Of a DNA stretch of 64,000 nt, positions 52,311 through 60,408 are shown piece after piece. The position numbers and the translations under genes were made by a program. Under the pieces are notes generated by a model. That model searched no databases and had not been told where the DNA came from. It was given only the letters and a program-made list of their open reading frames with translations. Numbering within the stretch: position 1 is the stretch's first letter; each line of letters starts with the position of its first letter. This DNA comes from Flavobacterium sangjuense (GTDB lineage Bacteria > Bacteroidota > Bacteroidia > Flavobacteriales > Flavobacteriaceae), in the NCBI RefSeq assembly GCF_004797125.1, contig NZ_CP038810.1, forward strand, positions 682,001 to 746,000. The letters run 5' to 3'.

Positions 52311-54224
52311 TTATTTGGTAATAGTAATTTGTTGGTTGTAATTTTCTATCATTTTTTTATTGAAATCATTCCATTTATCTATTTCACTTGCTTTGATGCA
52401 GCCGTTTTTGAAGATGAATGACTTTTTATAAATAATCTCTTTATCGGTTTTGTCAAATGTGATGTTTATGTCAAAATTATTTTCTTTGATAGAAAGGTTT
52501 GACGGCATGCGGGTTACTTTATAACCATCCGGAATTACCAGATTGATTTGCGACTCGTAATCGGTTTTATAATCCATTTCATAATCAACTTTCCTGTCTT
52601 TCATTGCAAAGCCTTTGAACTCATTCATGAATTCCAAATCGATGTATATTTCATTGTCAAAAGAAGAAACCTTATTGGCAATATTAATTTTATAATCAAG
52701 GTTTAGTTTGGCATCTCTGTTTTGAAAATCAGAAGTTTTTATATCACTGGCTAAAATATTTTTATCCTGCTTTGACAGATATCCTTCCAATCGTTCCTTT
52801 TTCTTATTGGTTTCAAAACTGTTGTAAATGTTTAGGAATTGGGCTCTGCTTTCGCCTATATAGTTGTGATTACAGTTGCCGGTCAGACGCTCATTTACTA
52901 TAGATAAAGTCGCTTTAAATTGCTCTTTGTTGGCTGCATAAGTAACTGTCGGAATCTTGTCTATTATACACTTGTCGCCATCTTCAATCATGACTTCCTT
53001 ATTTTGGATACGCTCGGCATATTCGCCCAAAGAATTGAATTTTTCTGTTCCGTCAAGGAAATATTTTTTGCCTTTATACATTAGCGTACAAATCATATGA
53101 TTGTCTACGGCCAATGAAGGTGTTTTATAATCGTAAGCGATATGTTTGGTGCCAATCCATGAAAGACGTGCGTCAAAACCGGCAAGCTTTAGCATTTGCT
53201 TTATAAGATTTGCCATTCCTTTACAATCACCGTAACGTTTTTCAAAAACATTATTGGATTCATCAGGCTTGAATCCGGCAATTCCATCTTCAAAAGCGAT
53301 GTATCGGATGTTGTCCTGAACCCAATAATAAATATTCTTGATTTTTTCGTCATCTGTTTTGGCATTTGCCGTAAGCTCTGCAACTTTTGCTTTCATTACG
53401 GTTGTGTCATCGGTCATCATTGCCAATAATGATTTGTACCATTTATATAAATCATCACTGGTTTTAAACAAAGTAGTCTGAGCACCATCTTTGGTAAACG
53501 ATTTTGCCAATACTAAAATATGCGGATAAGTATAACTTCTTCCCGGAGCATCTTCGTCTTTATAAACAGCCGGAATGTCTTCCATTGTATAAGTTACATA
53601 GGTGATGTTGTTTTCCTGGCGTGATGTTTTGTTAATCTTATAACCCTCAAAGTTGAATTCTTTTAGTTCAACTTCAAGCCAACTTGGTATACTGAATGAA
53701 ATGGTTTTTTTTAAAATCGGATATTCGTCATTGAAATACAGAGTAGTAAAATACTTTACATCATCATATTTTTTCTGCATTTCATAACGGTAAGTATAGC
53801 CCTGAACCGGAAAATCGACAGTCATATACTTAACTTTTGCGTCGTTATAAAATAAATCTTTGTCCTTATAAAACTCATCTTTTACAAAAAAGGAAGTCGA
53901 CTTGTCATTACGGTATTTCATTGAAAAGGATTCAATGCTGCTCTCGCTATCATAAAACTCATATTTGTGAATATCAGCGCGATAGTTGATGTTCATCAAA
54001 TGTTCTTTGGAGTTATGGTTTACGGTTACCTTACTTCCTTTTTTATTAAAATCGAAACTAATATTGTCGGTGCTTTCTAAGACAGCAATATCATCTTTGG
54101 AATATTTTTCGCGTAATTGCTTTGCCCGTTGTACATCTTCAGGCGTTGGATCAATGTTTTTTTGTGAGAAAGCAGTAGTCGCAAAAAAACACAACAAAGC
54201 CATCCATTTCAAAGTGGTTTTCAT
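52311..54224 (-). CDS. Exported DUF3857/transglutaminase-domain protein
   Basis: This 637-residue exported protein has a signal peptide (cleavage near Ser20), a DUF3857 beta domain (about 60-240), a transglutaminase-like domain with Cys334 in RYGDCKGMA, His376 in DNHMICT and Asp391 in FLDGTE, the full catalytic triad, and a C-terminal beta region. Such proteins are common in Bacteroidota; their substrates are largely unknown. Here it lies upstream of a paralogue that has lost the Cys, so the pair may form a complex. No clear promoter is seen in the 50-base gap upstream. Confidence 0.9.
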   Translation of the reverse strand: MKTTLKWMALLCFFATTAFSQKNIDPTPEDVQRAKQLREKYSKDDIAVLESTDNISFDFNKKGSKVTVNHNSKEHLMNINYRADIHKYEFYDSESSIESFSMKYRNDKSTSFFVKDEFYKDKDLFYNDAKVKYMTVDFPVQGYTYRYEMQKKYDDVKYFTTLYFNDEYPILKKTISFSIPSWLEVELKEFNFEGYKINKTSRQENNITYVTYTMEDIPAVYKDEDAPGRSYTYPHILVLAKSFTKDGAQTTLFKTSDDLYKWYKSLLAMMTDDTTVMKAKVAELTANAKTDDEKIKNIYYWVQDNIRYIAFEDGIAGFKPDESNNVFEKRYGDCKGMANLIKQMLKLAGFDARLSWIGTKHIAYDYKTPSLAVDNHMICTLMYKGKKYFLDGTEKFNSLGEYAERIQNKEVMIEDGDKCIIDKIPTVTYAANKEQFKATLSIVNERLTGNCNHNYIGESRAQFLNIYNSFETNKKKERLEGYLSKQDKNILASDIKTSDFQNRDAKLNLDYKINIANKVSSFDNEIYIDLEFMNEFKGFAMKDRKVDYEMDYKTDYESQINLVIPDGYKVTRMPSNLSIKENNFDINITFDKTDKEIIYKKSFIFKNGCIKASEIDKWNDFNKKMIENYNQQITITK

Positions 54225-54273
54225 TGGTGTTGATTTTTTGGGAATATACTACTTTTTTAAAAACAAAAAAATA

Positions 54274-54783
54274 TTAAATAAACAATGCTTTTAATTCTGT
54301 CGCATCGTGAGGTTTCATTTTTCCGGCCAAGACCAAACTCAATTGTTTTCTGCGTAAAGCTGCATCATAGCGTTCTTTCTCCAGTTCTGTTTCGGGAACG
54401 ATAGGAGGAACACTTACAGGATTTCCGGTTTCATTTACAGCTACAAAAGTATAAATAGCTTCATTCGCTTTGGTTCTGATGCCAGATTCTCTGTCTTCTA
54501 ACCAAACATCCAAAAAAATTTCCATCGAAGAATTGAATGCTCGTGATACTTTAGCTTCAACAGTTACGACACTTCCTAAAGGAATGGAACGATTAAAAGC
54601 TACGTGATTTACAGAAGCAGTAACAGTAATTCTTCGCGAATGTCTTCTGGCAGCAATACTGGCAGCTCTGTCCATTCGGGCTAATAATTCGCCTCCAAAA
54701 AGATTATTTAAAGGATTGGTTTCGCTTGGTAAAACTAAGTCAGTTAAGATGGTTAACGATTCGGAAGGATGTTTTGGACTCAT
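54274..54783 (-). CDS. Acyl-CoA thioesterase (hotdog fold)
   Basis: This 169-residue hotdog enzyme hydrolyses acyl-CoA. It has NPLNNLFGGELLARMDRAASIAARRHS, the helix and active-site region of the YciA/acyl-CoA hydrolase type (Asn and Asp kept), and VTVEAKVSRAFNSSMEIFLDVW. It is cytoplasmic. The gene has its own promoter, only about 14 bases before the ATG. Confidence 0.93.
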   Translation of the reverse strand: MSPKHPSESLTILTDLVLPSETNPLNNLFGGELLARMDRAASIAARRHSRRITVTASVNHVAFNRSIPLGSVVTVEAKVSRAFNSSMEIFLDVWLEDRESGIRTKANEAIYTFVAVNETGNPVSVPPIVPETELEKERYDAALRRKQLSLVLAGKMKPHDATELKALFI

Positions 54784-54796
54784 ACTGTTTTTTTTG

Positions 54797-54804
54797 CAAA
54801 GGTA
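54797..54804 (-). promoter_or_regulatory. Bacteroidota -7 promoter element for the thioesterase gene
   Basis: Reverse-strand TACCTTTG followed by C, 13 bases before the ATG at 54783; the same octamer as at 31457-31464. Confidence 0.65.
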
Positions 54805-54815
54805 CTTACTGAAAA

Positions 54816-54839
54816 CAAAAAATCCCGAGAAATCGGGAT
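54816..54839 (-). terminator. Terminator of the HU/SPOR gene
   Basis: On the reverse strand ATCCCGA (54839-54833) pairs with TCGGGAT (54828-54822) around a 4-base loop, followed by a T-run (54822-54816). It lies just 4 bases past the stop of the HU/SPOR gene. Confidence 0.85.
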
Positions 54840-54843
54840 AATT

Positions 54844-55782
54844 TTATTGTTCTTCTATCAAAAGCCACGCGTCTTTATTGTCTAGTTTCTGAATGTCTTT
54901 CATCGCTTGATGCGCTTCAGTGTAAGTCGAATAACTTCCGTAAAGCACAGGAAATAATCCATGCTTGTTTGGCGCTAATCTTTTGGCCTTTTTAAAACCT
55001 AATTTAAGCAGCCTTTGATATTGATCTTCTGCATTGCTTTCTATTCTAAAAGCACCGGCAACTACACAATAAGGCATTTTTTCTGAAGCAACCGTTAGTG
55101 TAACTGCGGGTAATGGATTTGAAATATAAAAAGTAGCTTCCTGAATTTTTTGATTTACTTTTTTCTGAACATTGGCTTGCACGACAAGCGTTTCCTGCGC
55201 TATTTGGTTTTCGTAATATTTGTAACCAAAAGTTCCTGTGATTCCGGCTGACAACAAGAAAACAGCAGCATATTTTAAAACGGAATAATTTCTCTTTTTC
55301 TCCGGTGTGAAAATAATCGGAGCTTTTTCTTCCAGTTGCTCAATTTGTTCTTTATAAACTTCACGTTTTACAGAAGGCGAAACAAATGAACTCAATCCGA
55401 AAGATGCTGTAAGATAATTGATTTGGTCTACGGGAACAAAAACAATATTTTTTTCCGAATTCAATGAAAAATCACCAACATTTCTTACTGAAAAACTACC
55501 GAATTCCTGAATTTTAGTCTTCCAATGTGATACTTCGTTTTGAATAATATTTACCGCAATTTCATAAGATATTTTCTCAGCTTCAGCCAAATGATTTGCC
55601 AACAATCCATCATTGTTTTTAATGAACGGATTGAATGAAACCATCTTTTTTGGAGGATAAAACGAATGCGAGTTTTCGTCTAATTGTGCCGACTGAAATT
55701 CAGTCAGAAACGCACCAAATCCTGGTACGGTAACACATTGATAACGATATAATAATTGGGAAATGTATTGTTCAATCTTCAT
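54844..55782 (-). CDS. HU-CCDC81-like and SPOR domain membrane protein
   Basis: This 312-residue protein has an N-terminal HU-fold domain of the CCDC81-like bacterial type (starting MKIEQYISQLLYRYQCVTVPGFGAF; about 1-120), one transmembrane helix at 168-187 and a C-terminal SPOR domain at about 236-312 (MPYCVVAGAF...GLFPVLYGSYSTYTEA). SPOR domains bind denuded peptidoglycan in the periplasm, while the HU part faces the cytoplasm, so it may link the nucleoid or another partner to the wall. Its promoter is so close to the ATG that the mRNA may be leaderless. Confidence 0.93.
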   Translation of the reverse strand: MKIEQYISQLLYRYQCVTVPGFGAFLTEFQSAQLDENSHSFYPPKKMVSFNPFIKNNDGLLANHLAEAEKISYEIAVNIIQNEVSHWKTKIQEFGSFSVRNVGDFSLNSEKNIVFVPVDQINYLTASFGLSSFVSPSVKREVYKEQIEQLEEKAPIIFTPEKKRNYSVLKYAAVFLLSAGITGTFGYKYYENQIAQETLVVQANVQKKVNQKIQEATFYISNPLPAVTLTVASEKMPYCVVAGAFRIESNAEDQYQRLLKLGFKKAKRLAPNKHGLFPVLYGSYSTYTEAHQAMKDIQKLDNKDAWLLIEEQ

Positions 55783-55787
55783 ATCAA

Positions 55788-55817
55788 CAAATTTAGATAA
55801 ACAATAATACTATCAAA
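55788..55817 (-). promoter_or_regulatory. Promoter of the HU/SPOR gene (-33 and -7), predicted leaderless
   Basis: Reverse strand: TTTG (55817-55814), 18-base spacer, TAAATTTG (55795-55788). The -7 element ends 5 bases before the ATG at 55782, so transcription should begin at or next to the start codon. Confidence 0.7.
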
Positions 55818-55860
55818 AAATTATTCACAATATTTATTAACAATCCAAAGAAAAAATAAT

Positions 55861-55868
55861 TATTTTTG
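55861..55868 (+). promoter_or_regulatory. Bacteroidota -7 promoter element for dprA
   Basis: TATTTTTG followed by T, 15 bases before the dprA ATG at 55884. It diverges from the HU/SPOR promoter. Confidence 0.6.
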
Positions 55869-55883
55869 TAGTAAAATAAGCAC

Positions 55884-57026
55884 ATGAATTCGACTGAACT
55901 TTTTAACCTTTTAGCACTTTTAAAAGTAGAAGGCGTTGGAGATATTGTTGCCAAAAAACTCATAAATCATTGCGGTTCAGCTGAAAATGTATTTAATTCC
56001 AGAGCACAATCATTAAAATCAATTGATGGAATCGGAGCTTTTTTGATTAAAAACCTCAAGAATAAAACCATTTTTGAAAAAGCCGAACAGGAATTACGGT
56101 TTATTGAAAAGGAAAAACCAACCCTTTTGTATTTCCAAAATGATGATTATCCGAATAGATTAAAACACTGCATCGATGGACCGGTTTTGCTTTTTGGTTC
56201 GGGAAATATAAACTTCGAAAACAGAAAAATAATCAGCATCGTCGGTACACGCGAAGTCACTTCTCATGGCGCAGATTTTTGCAAAAGGCTTATAGAAGAT
56301 TTAGCTGCTTTCAATCCAATAATTGTTAGCGGTTTTGCCTATGGCGTTGATATTGTTGCGCATCAGGCAGCAATGGAAAATAACTTGCAAACCATCGGAG
56401 TTTTGGCTCATGGCTTAAATCAGGTTTATCCAAAACCACACAAGAAATACGTTGCCAAAATGGAAAATAATGGCGGATTTCTAACGGAATTTTGGAGCAG
56501 TTCTAATCCCGAAAAAGAGAATTTTGTAAAAAGAAACCGTATCGTAGCCGGTATAAGCGAAGCAACTGTTGTAATTGAAAGTGCCGAAAAAGGAGGTTCG
56601 TTAATTACGGCAATAATGGCAAATGAGTACAATCGCGATGTGTTTGCTGTACCGGGACGAATTTCGGATAAATTTAGTCAGGGATGCAATAATCTAATCA
56701 AAACACAGCGGGCAAATTTGATGACTTCCGCAGCTGATTTGGTTTACATACTGAATTGGGAGATTCATTCGCAAGCTCAGACCCGAGGCAAAGCCGAACA
56801 GAGCGGAGCTAATGACAATAAGGTTATTCAAAAACAACTGTTTGTTTCCCTTGATAATGAGGAACAAAAAGTCTACAATTATCTTCAACAAAACGGGAAA
56901 CAATTGTTAGACATTATTGCTCTCGACTGTGATTTCCCAATTTTTAGGATTTCGTCTTTACTATTAAATATGGAATTAAAAGGAGTTGTCAGACCTTTGC
57001 CAGGGAAATTGTTTGAAGCAATTTAA
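55884..57026 (+). CDS. dprA: DNA processing protein DprA
   Basis: DprA binds incoming single-stranded DNA in natural transformation and loads RecA. The 380-residue protein has an N-terminal helix-hairpin-helix/SAM-like region (LLALLKVEGVGDIVAKKLI), then the Rossmann-like core with ISIVGTREVTSHGADFCKRLI, VSGFAYGVDIVAHQAAM, GLNQVYPKPHK, FVKRNRIVAGIS and FAVPGRISDKFSQGCNNLI. A C-terminal winged-helix (DLA) part ends at 380. It is complete; RecA, its partner, is encoded 6 kb downstream. Confidence 0.97.
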   Translation: MNSTELFNLLALLKVEGVGDIVAKKLINHCGSAENVFNSRAQSLKSIDGIGAFLIKNLKNKTIFEKAEQELRFIEKEKPTLLYFQNDDYPNRLKHCIDGPVLLFGSGNINFENRKIISIVGTREVTSHGADFCKRLIEDLAAFNPIIVSGFAYGVDIVAHQAAMENNLQTIGVLAHGLNQVYPKPHKKYVAKMENNGGFLTEFWSSSNPEKENFVKRNRIVAGISEATVVIESAEKGGSLITAIMANEYNRDVFAVPGRISDKFSQGCNNLIKTQRANLMTSAADLVYILNWEIHSQAQTRGKAEQSGANDNKVIQKQLFVSLDNEEQKVYNYLQQNGKQLLDIIALDCDFPIFRISSLLLNMELKGVVRPLPGKLFEAI

Positions 57027-57031
57027 ATTGC

Positions 57032-57039
57032 TACATTTG
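57032..57039 (+). promoter_or_regulatory. Bacteroidota -7 promoter element
   Basis: TACATTTG followed by T, 23 bases before the ATG at 57063. A TTTG at 57012-57015 could be the -33 element (16-base spacer, a little short). Confidence 0.55.
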
Positions 57040-57062
57040 TTTTTATACACTACGCGCTGCAG

Positions 57063-58520
57063 ATGAATATTATAGCTTTATTAGAATTGATTTCGCTTGA
57101 TAAATCAAAGATTGGGAAATTTTCGAGGGTAGAATTTACGCAAATTAAAAAGCAATTAGTTGCTGAAAAGGAAACCAATCAGGAAATCCGGGATTCTGAC
57201 ACTGCTAAACTTTTAAAAGCGTTAAAAAGTGATCCAGAATCTTTTTTGGCAGTTTTAAATAATAGAATTCTCTTTAATTTTTTTACCAAGAAAGATTATC
57301 CGAGAACCTATTTTCTCAACGAATTAGATGCTATTGATACCGAAAAAGTAAAGACGTTTGTACAGCTTTTTTTGAGTGAAGAATTGGCAGCATTCTTTTA
57401 TCAAAATCTGGGAGCAGATAAATTTAATGAAATAAGTCATCTGGCTGCAGCCATAAATTATTTTCCTGACAGTTTAAATTTTGTTCTAAGTCAGCACGCA
57501 TTAGATAAATTGGATAATGCAATTGCGATTTTAAAGCCACCTTACGGAAATTTTTATAAGGTTTTATATATCAAAGACGGTCATTTTTTCTCTTTTTTAA
57601 ATCATATAAAAAATCAGGAAATTGAGCAAAAAATAAAGGATTTGTTAGATTCGGTTACTACTATTTATAATCAGGATCAGAATTCTGAACTTGTCAGTAA
57701 AACCTATTTAGCAATGAATAATTATACTGCTTTGGATGATGATTTTTCTCAAAAAATTAAAAGAAATAAAGACATTGCAGAAACAAAATTTGAAGCCTAT
57801 ATACCCAAAAAGAAAAACCTAACATGGGTTTACTTAGTAGTTGGATTTTTTGTTTTTATTCGAATTATTGTTTTTTTCAACAGCTTCAATTTCGATAATT
57901 ACAGTAATGATGATGTAACTTATGATGACGAAACAGTATACAAACCTGAACCACGAAAAATAGATAGATATTATGCCAACATGCATTTTATCATTGACAG
58001 TTTCCAGGTTTTCTTAGCGGATTTCAAACCATCAGAAATTAGGCAAATGTCACAGGATATTATTTTAAAAACGGGAGAAAATCCGTTTCAGACTTTTTAT
58101 CAAAACGAACCTGCAGGTGAAAGTAGTAACTTCATTAAAGTGAAAAACAATACAGGCTATGATATGGTTTTGCTGGAAAACGCGGTTTTGTATGACACTA
58201 TAAAAATACCCCGAACGGCTCATTTTATTAAGGCTGGCGATGCTTTAGAAATCAATTTTAATCGCGCTGATGCCAAAACAATTTTCAATATGTATCTCGG
58301 AAAAAAATGGGCAACTTTTCAAACTGACAGCAATCATCTTTTCATCAGAAATCATTCGATTGTTGAATACCGTTTCAGCGAATTAATTCCGACAGCTAAA
58401 GAAATTCTAAAAACAGATTACAGTCTCGTTAACGATGCTGTGATTTCGTATTCAAATGGCGGTTTAGATATAGATTCAGAAAATGCCAGGATAAATCCGA
58501 TTAACGAATTCAAAGAATAA
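57063..58520 (+). CDS. Unrecognised single-pass membrane protein
   Basis: I do not recognise this 485-residue protein. A mostly helical, soluble N-terminal part (1-250) is rich in Lys and acidic residues. One transmembrane helix lies at about 253-272 (WVYLVVGFFVFIRIIVFF). After it comes a short acidic linker (NYSNDDVTYDDETVY) and a C-terminal domain of about 190 residues that looks beta-rich. Without a signal peptide the N-terminal half should be cytoplasmic and the C-terminal half periplasmic. It has its own promoter and is tail-to-tail with trpS (one base between stops). Confidence 0.8.
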   Translation: MNIIALLELISLDKSKIGKFSRVEFTQIKKQLVAEKETNQEIRDSDTAKLLKALKSDPESFLAVLNNRILFNFFTKKDYPRTYFLNELDAIDTEKVKTFVQLFLSEELAAFFYQNLGADKFNEISHLAAAINYFPDSLNFVLSQHALDKLDNAIAILKPPYGNFYKVLYIKDGHFFSFLNHIKNQEIEQKIKDLLDSVTTIYNQDQNSELVSKTYLAMNNYTALDDDFSQKIKRNKDIAETKFEAYIPKKKNLTWVYLVVGFFVFIRIIVFFNSFNFDNYSNDDVTYDDETVYKPEPRKIDRYYANMHFIIDSFQVFLADFKPSEIRQMSQDIILKTGENPFQTFYQNEPAGESSNFIKVKNNTGYDMVLLENAVLYDTIKIPRTAHFIKAGDALEINFNRADAKTIFNMYLGKKWATFQTDSNHLFIRNHSIVEYRFSELIPTAKEILKTDYSLVNDAVISYSNGGLDIDSENARINPINEFKE

Positions 58521-58521
58521 T

Positions 58522-59499
58522 TTATTCAAATCCCAATTTCACTCTGACTTTTTTCAAAACAACATCGGCAATTGCTCCGGCTTTTGCAGCACCTTGTTTT
58601 AGCAACGCATCAACTTCCGGTAAATTATTCATGTAGTAATTGTATTTTTCCCGCTCGGTTTTGAAGTTGGTAACGATTAACTCAAACAATTCCTGTTTGG
58701 CGTGACCATAACCAAAATCTCTATTGACATTGGCATACTTTATTTTCATTTGAGCAATCTGTTGATCGTTTGCCAATAATTTATAAAGGCCAAATATTTT
58801 ACAGGTATCAGGATTTTTCGGTTCTTCCAAAAGCGTGCTATCGGTTTCAATGCTCATGATTTGCTTACGCAATGCTTTATCATCCAGAAAAATATTGATG
58901 ATGTTTCCACGCGATTTGCTCATTTTTTGGCCATCCGTTCCGGGAACATACATGGTGTCTTTTTCAATTTTTGCTTCCGGAATTACAAAGGTTTCTCCCA
59001 TTTGATGATTAAAACGGGAAGCAACATCACGCGTAATTTCAATATGCTGCAATTGGTCTTTTCCAACAGGAACAAAATTGGCGTCATACAATAAAATATC
59101 AGCAGCCATCAGCATTGGATACGAAAACAAACCAGCATTTACGTCTTCTAATCTATCTGCTTTGTCTTTAAAAGAATGGGCTAATGTCAAACGTTGAAAG
59201 GGGAAAAAGCAACTCAAATACCAAGATAATTCAGCCGTTTGAGCCACATCGCTCTGACGATAAAAAACAACTTTATTGACATCTAATCCACAAGCAAGCC
59301 AAACCGAAGCTGTGCTATATGTATTCTGACGAAGTTCGTCTCCGTTTTTAATTTGAGTAATCGAATGCAAATCGGCAATAAATAAATACGATTCGTTGCT
59401 TGGATTTTTTGACAGTTCAATGGCGGGTAGAATGGCACCCAATAGATTTCCTAAATGTGGTGTTCCTGTGCTTTGAATTCCGGTTAGTATTTTTGACAT
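58522..59499 (-). CDS. trpS: Tryptophan--tRNA ligase
   Basis: TrpS charges tRNA-Trp in the cytoplasm. The protein, 325 residues from ATG 59499, is a class I synthetase with the HIGH-like motif TPHLGNLLGAI near 13-23, the KMSKS motif in GQKMSKSRGNII and the ADILLYDANFVPVGKDQLQH active-site segment. The longer frame to 59571 adds 24 residues that run through the -7 promoter element and do not match the family, so I use 59499. Confidence 0.97.
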   Translation of the reverse strand: MSKILTGIQSTGTPHLGNLLGAILPAIELSKNPSNESYLFIADLHSITQIKNGDELRQNTYSTASVWLACGLDVNKVVFYRQSDVAQTAELSWYLSCFFPFQRLTLAHSFKDKADRLEDVNAGLFSYPMLMAADILLYDANFVPVGKDQLQHIEITRDVASRFNHQMGETFVIPEAKIEKDTMYVPGTDGQKMSKSRGNIINIFLDDKALRKQIMSIETDSTLLEEPKNPDTCKIFGLYKLLANDQQIAQMKIKYANVNRDFGYGHAKQELFELIVTNFKTEREKYNYYMNNLPEVDALLKQGAAKAGAIADVVLKKVRVKLGFE

Positions 59500-59519
59500 C
59501 TTCAATTTTTTTCTAATCG

Positions 59520-59527
59520 CAAAGTTA
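59520..59527 (-). promoter_or_regulatory. Bacteroidota -7 promoter element for trpS
   Basis: Reverse-strand TAACTTTG followed by C, 20 bases before the ATG at 59499. Confidence 0.6.
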
Positions 59528-59572
59528 AACCTTTGTATTAAAAATTGCATACCTTTCATTACATTTGACAAT

Positions 59573-60313
59573 ATGAGAGCATTGAAAATTGTTTTTTGGA
59601 TACTTTATCGCGTTTGGTTCTATGTTTTAATGGCGATTCCCATAATTGTCATGTTCCCGTTTCTTTTTATTTCGATCCTCAAAGAAAAATGGTATCCTTA
59701 TTTTTTTGTGATGGCCAGAATTTGGGCCAAAGTCATATTATTTGGCATGGGTTTCAGAGTTGAATTGGAGAAAGAGGAAGAAATCATAGAAGGTAAAAGT
59801 TATATGTTTGTTGCCAATCACACTTCGATGACCGATATTATGCTGATGCTTTCGGTGGTAAAAAATCCTTTTGTTTTTGTGGGAAAAAAAGAATTGACCA
59901 AGATTCCACTTTTTGGATTTTTCTATAAACGGACATGTATTTTGGTAGACAGAAAAAGTTCAAAAAGCAGGATGGCAGTTTTTGAAAGAGCGCAGAAAAA
60001 AATTGACCAAGGATTTAGTATTTGTATTTTTCCCGAAGGCGGTGTTCCTGATGACGAATCAATTGTATTGGATGAATTTAAAGACGGCGCTTTCCGATTA
60101 GCGATTGACCATCACATTCCGATTGTCCCGCTCACTTTAGCCGATAACAAAAAACGCTTTTCCTATACTTTTTTCAGTGGAAGTCCGGGTTTGATGCGTG
60201 TAAAAATCCATCATTTTTTTGATACAAAAGATAAATCTTCAGAATATAAAAAAACAATAAAAGCCCAGGTTCGTCAAGTTATTTTAAACCAACTTCAGGA
60301 TTATAATCCATGA
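59573..60313 (+). CDS. 1-acyl-glycerol-3-phosphate acyltransferase family protein (PlsC-like)
   Basis: This 246-residue membrane-bound acyltransferase transfers a fatty acyl chain to a lysophospholipid or related acceptor. One or two hydrophobic helices (about 5-36) come first. Block I is NHTSMTD (His83, Asp88), block II is in TCILVDRKS and block III is FPEGG (Glu155). The substrate may be lysophosphatidic acid; other lyso-lipids are possible. Confidence 0.92.
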   Translation: MRALKIVFWILYRVWFYVLMAIPIIVMFPFLFISILKEKWYPYFFVMARIWAKVILFGMGFRVELEKEEEIIEGKSYMFVANHTSMTDIMLMLSVVKNPFVFVGKKELTKIPLFGFFYKRTCILVDRKSSKSRMAVFERAQKKIDQGFSICIFPEGGVPDDESIVLDEFKDGAFRLAIDHHIPIVPLTLADNKKRFSYTFFSGSPGLMRVKIHHFFDTKDKSSEYKKTIKAQVRQVILNQLQDYNP

Positions 60314-60314
60314 A

Positions 60315-60353
60315 AAAAGAGTCCGTTCCAAAACTTCAGGACCGAACTCTTTT
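60315..60353. terminator. Bidirectional terminator-like hairpin
   Basis: AAAAGAGTCCGTTCC (60315-60329) pairs with GGACCGAACTCTTTT (60339-60353) with two mismatches. There is a T-run on either strand. It lies between the PlsC-like gene and the convergent anti-sigma/barrel gene. Confidence 0.65.
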
Positions 60354-60408
60354 CCGTTATTACTCGGAAGCAATAACACCTTCTAACTAATTTTAAAACA
60401 AACCTTAA

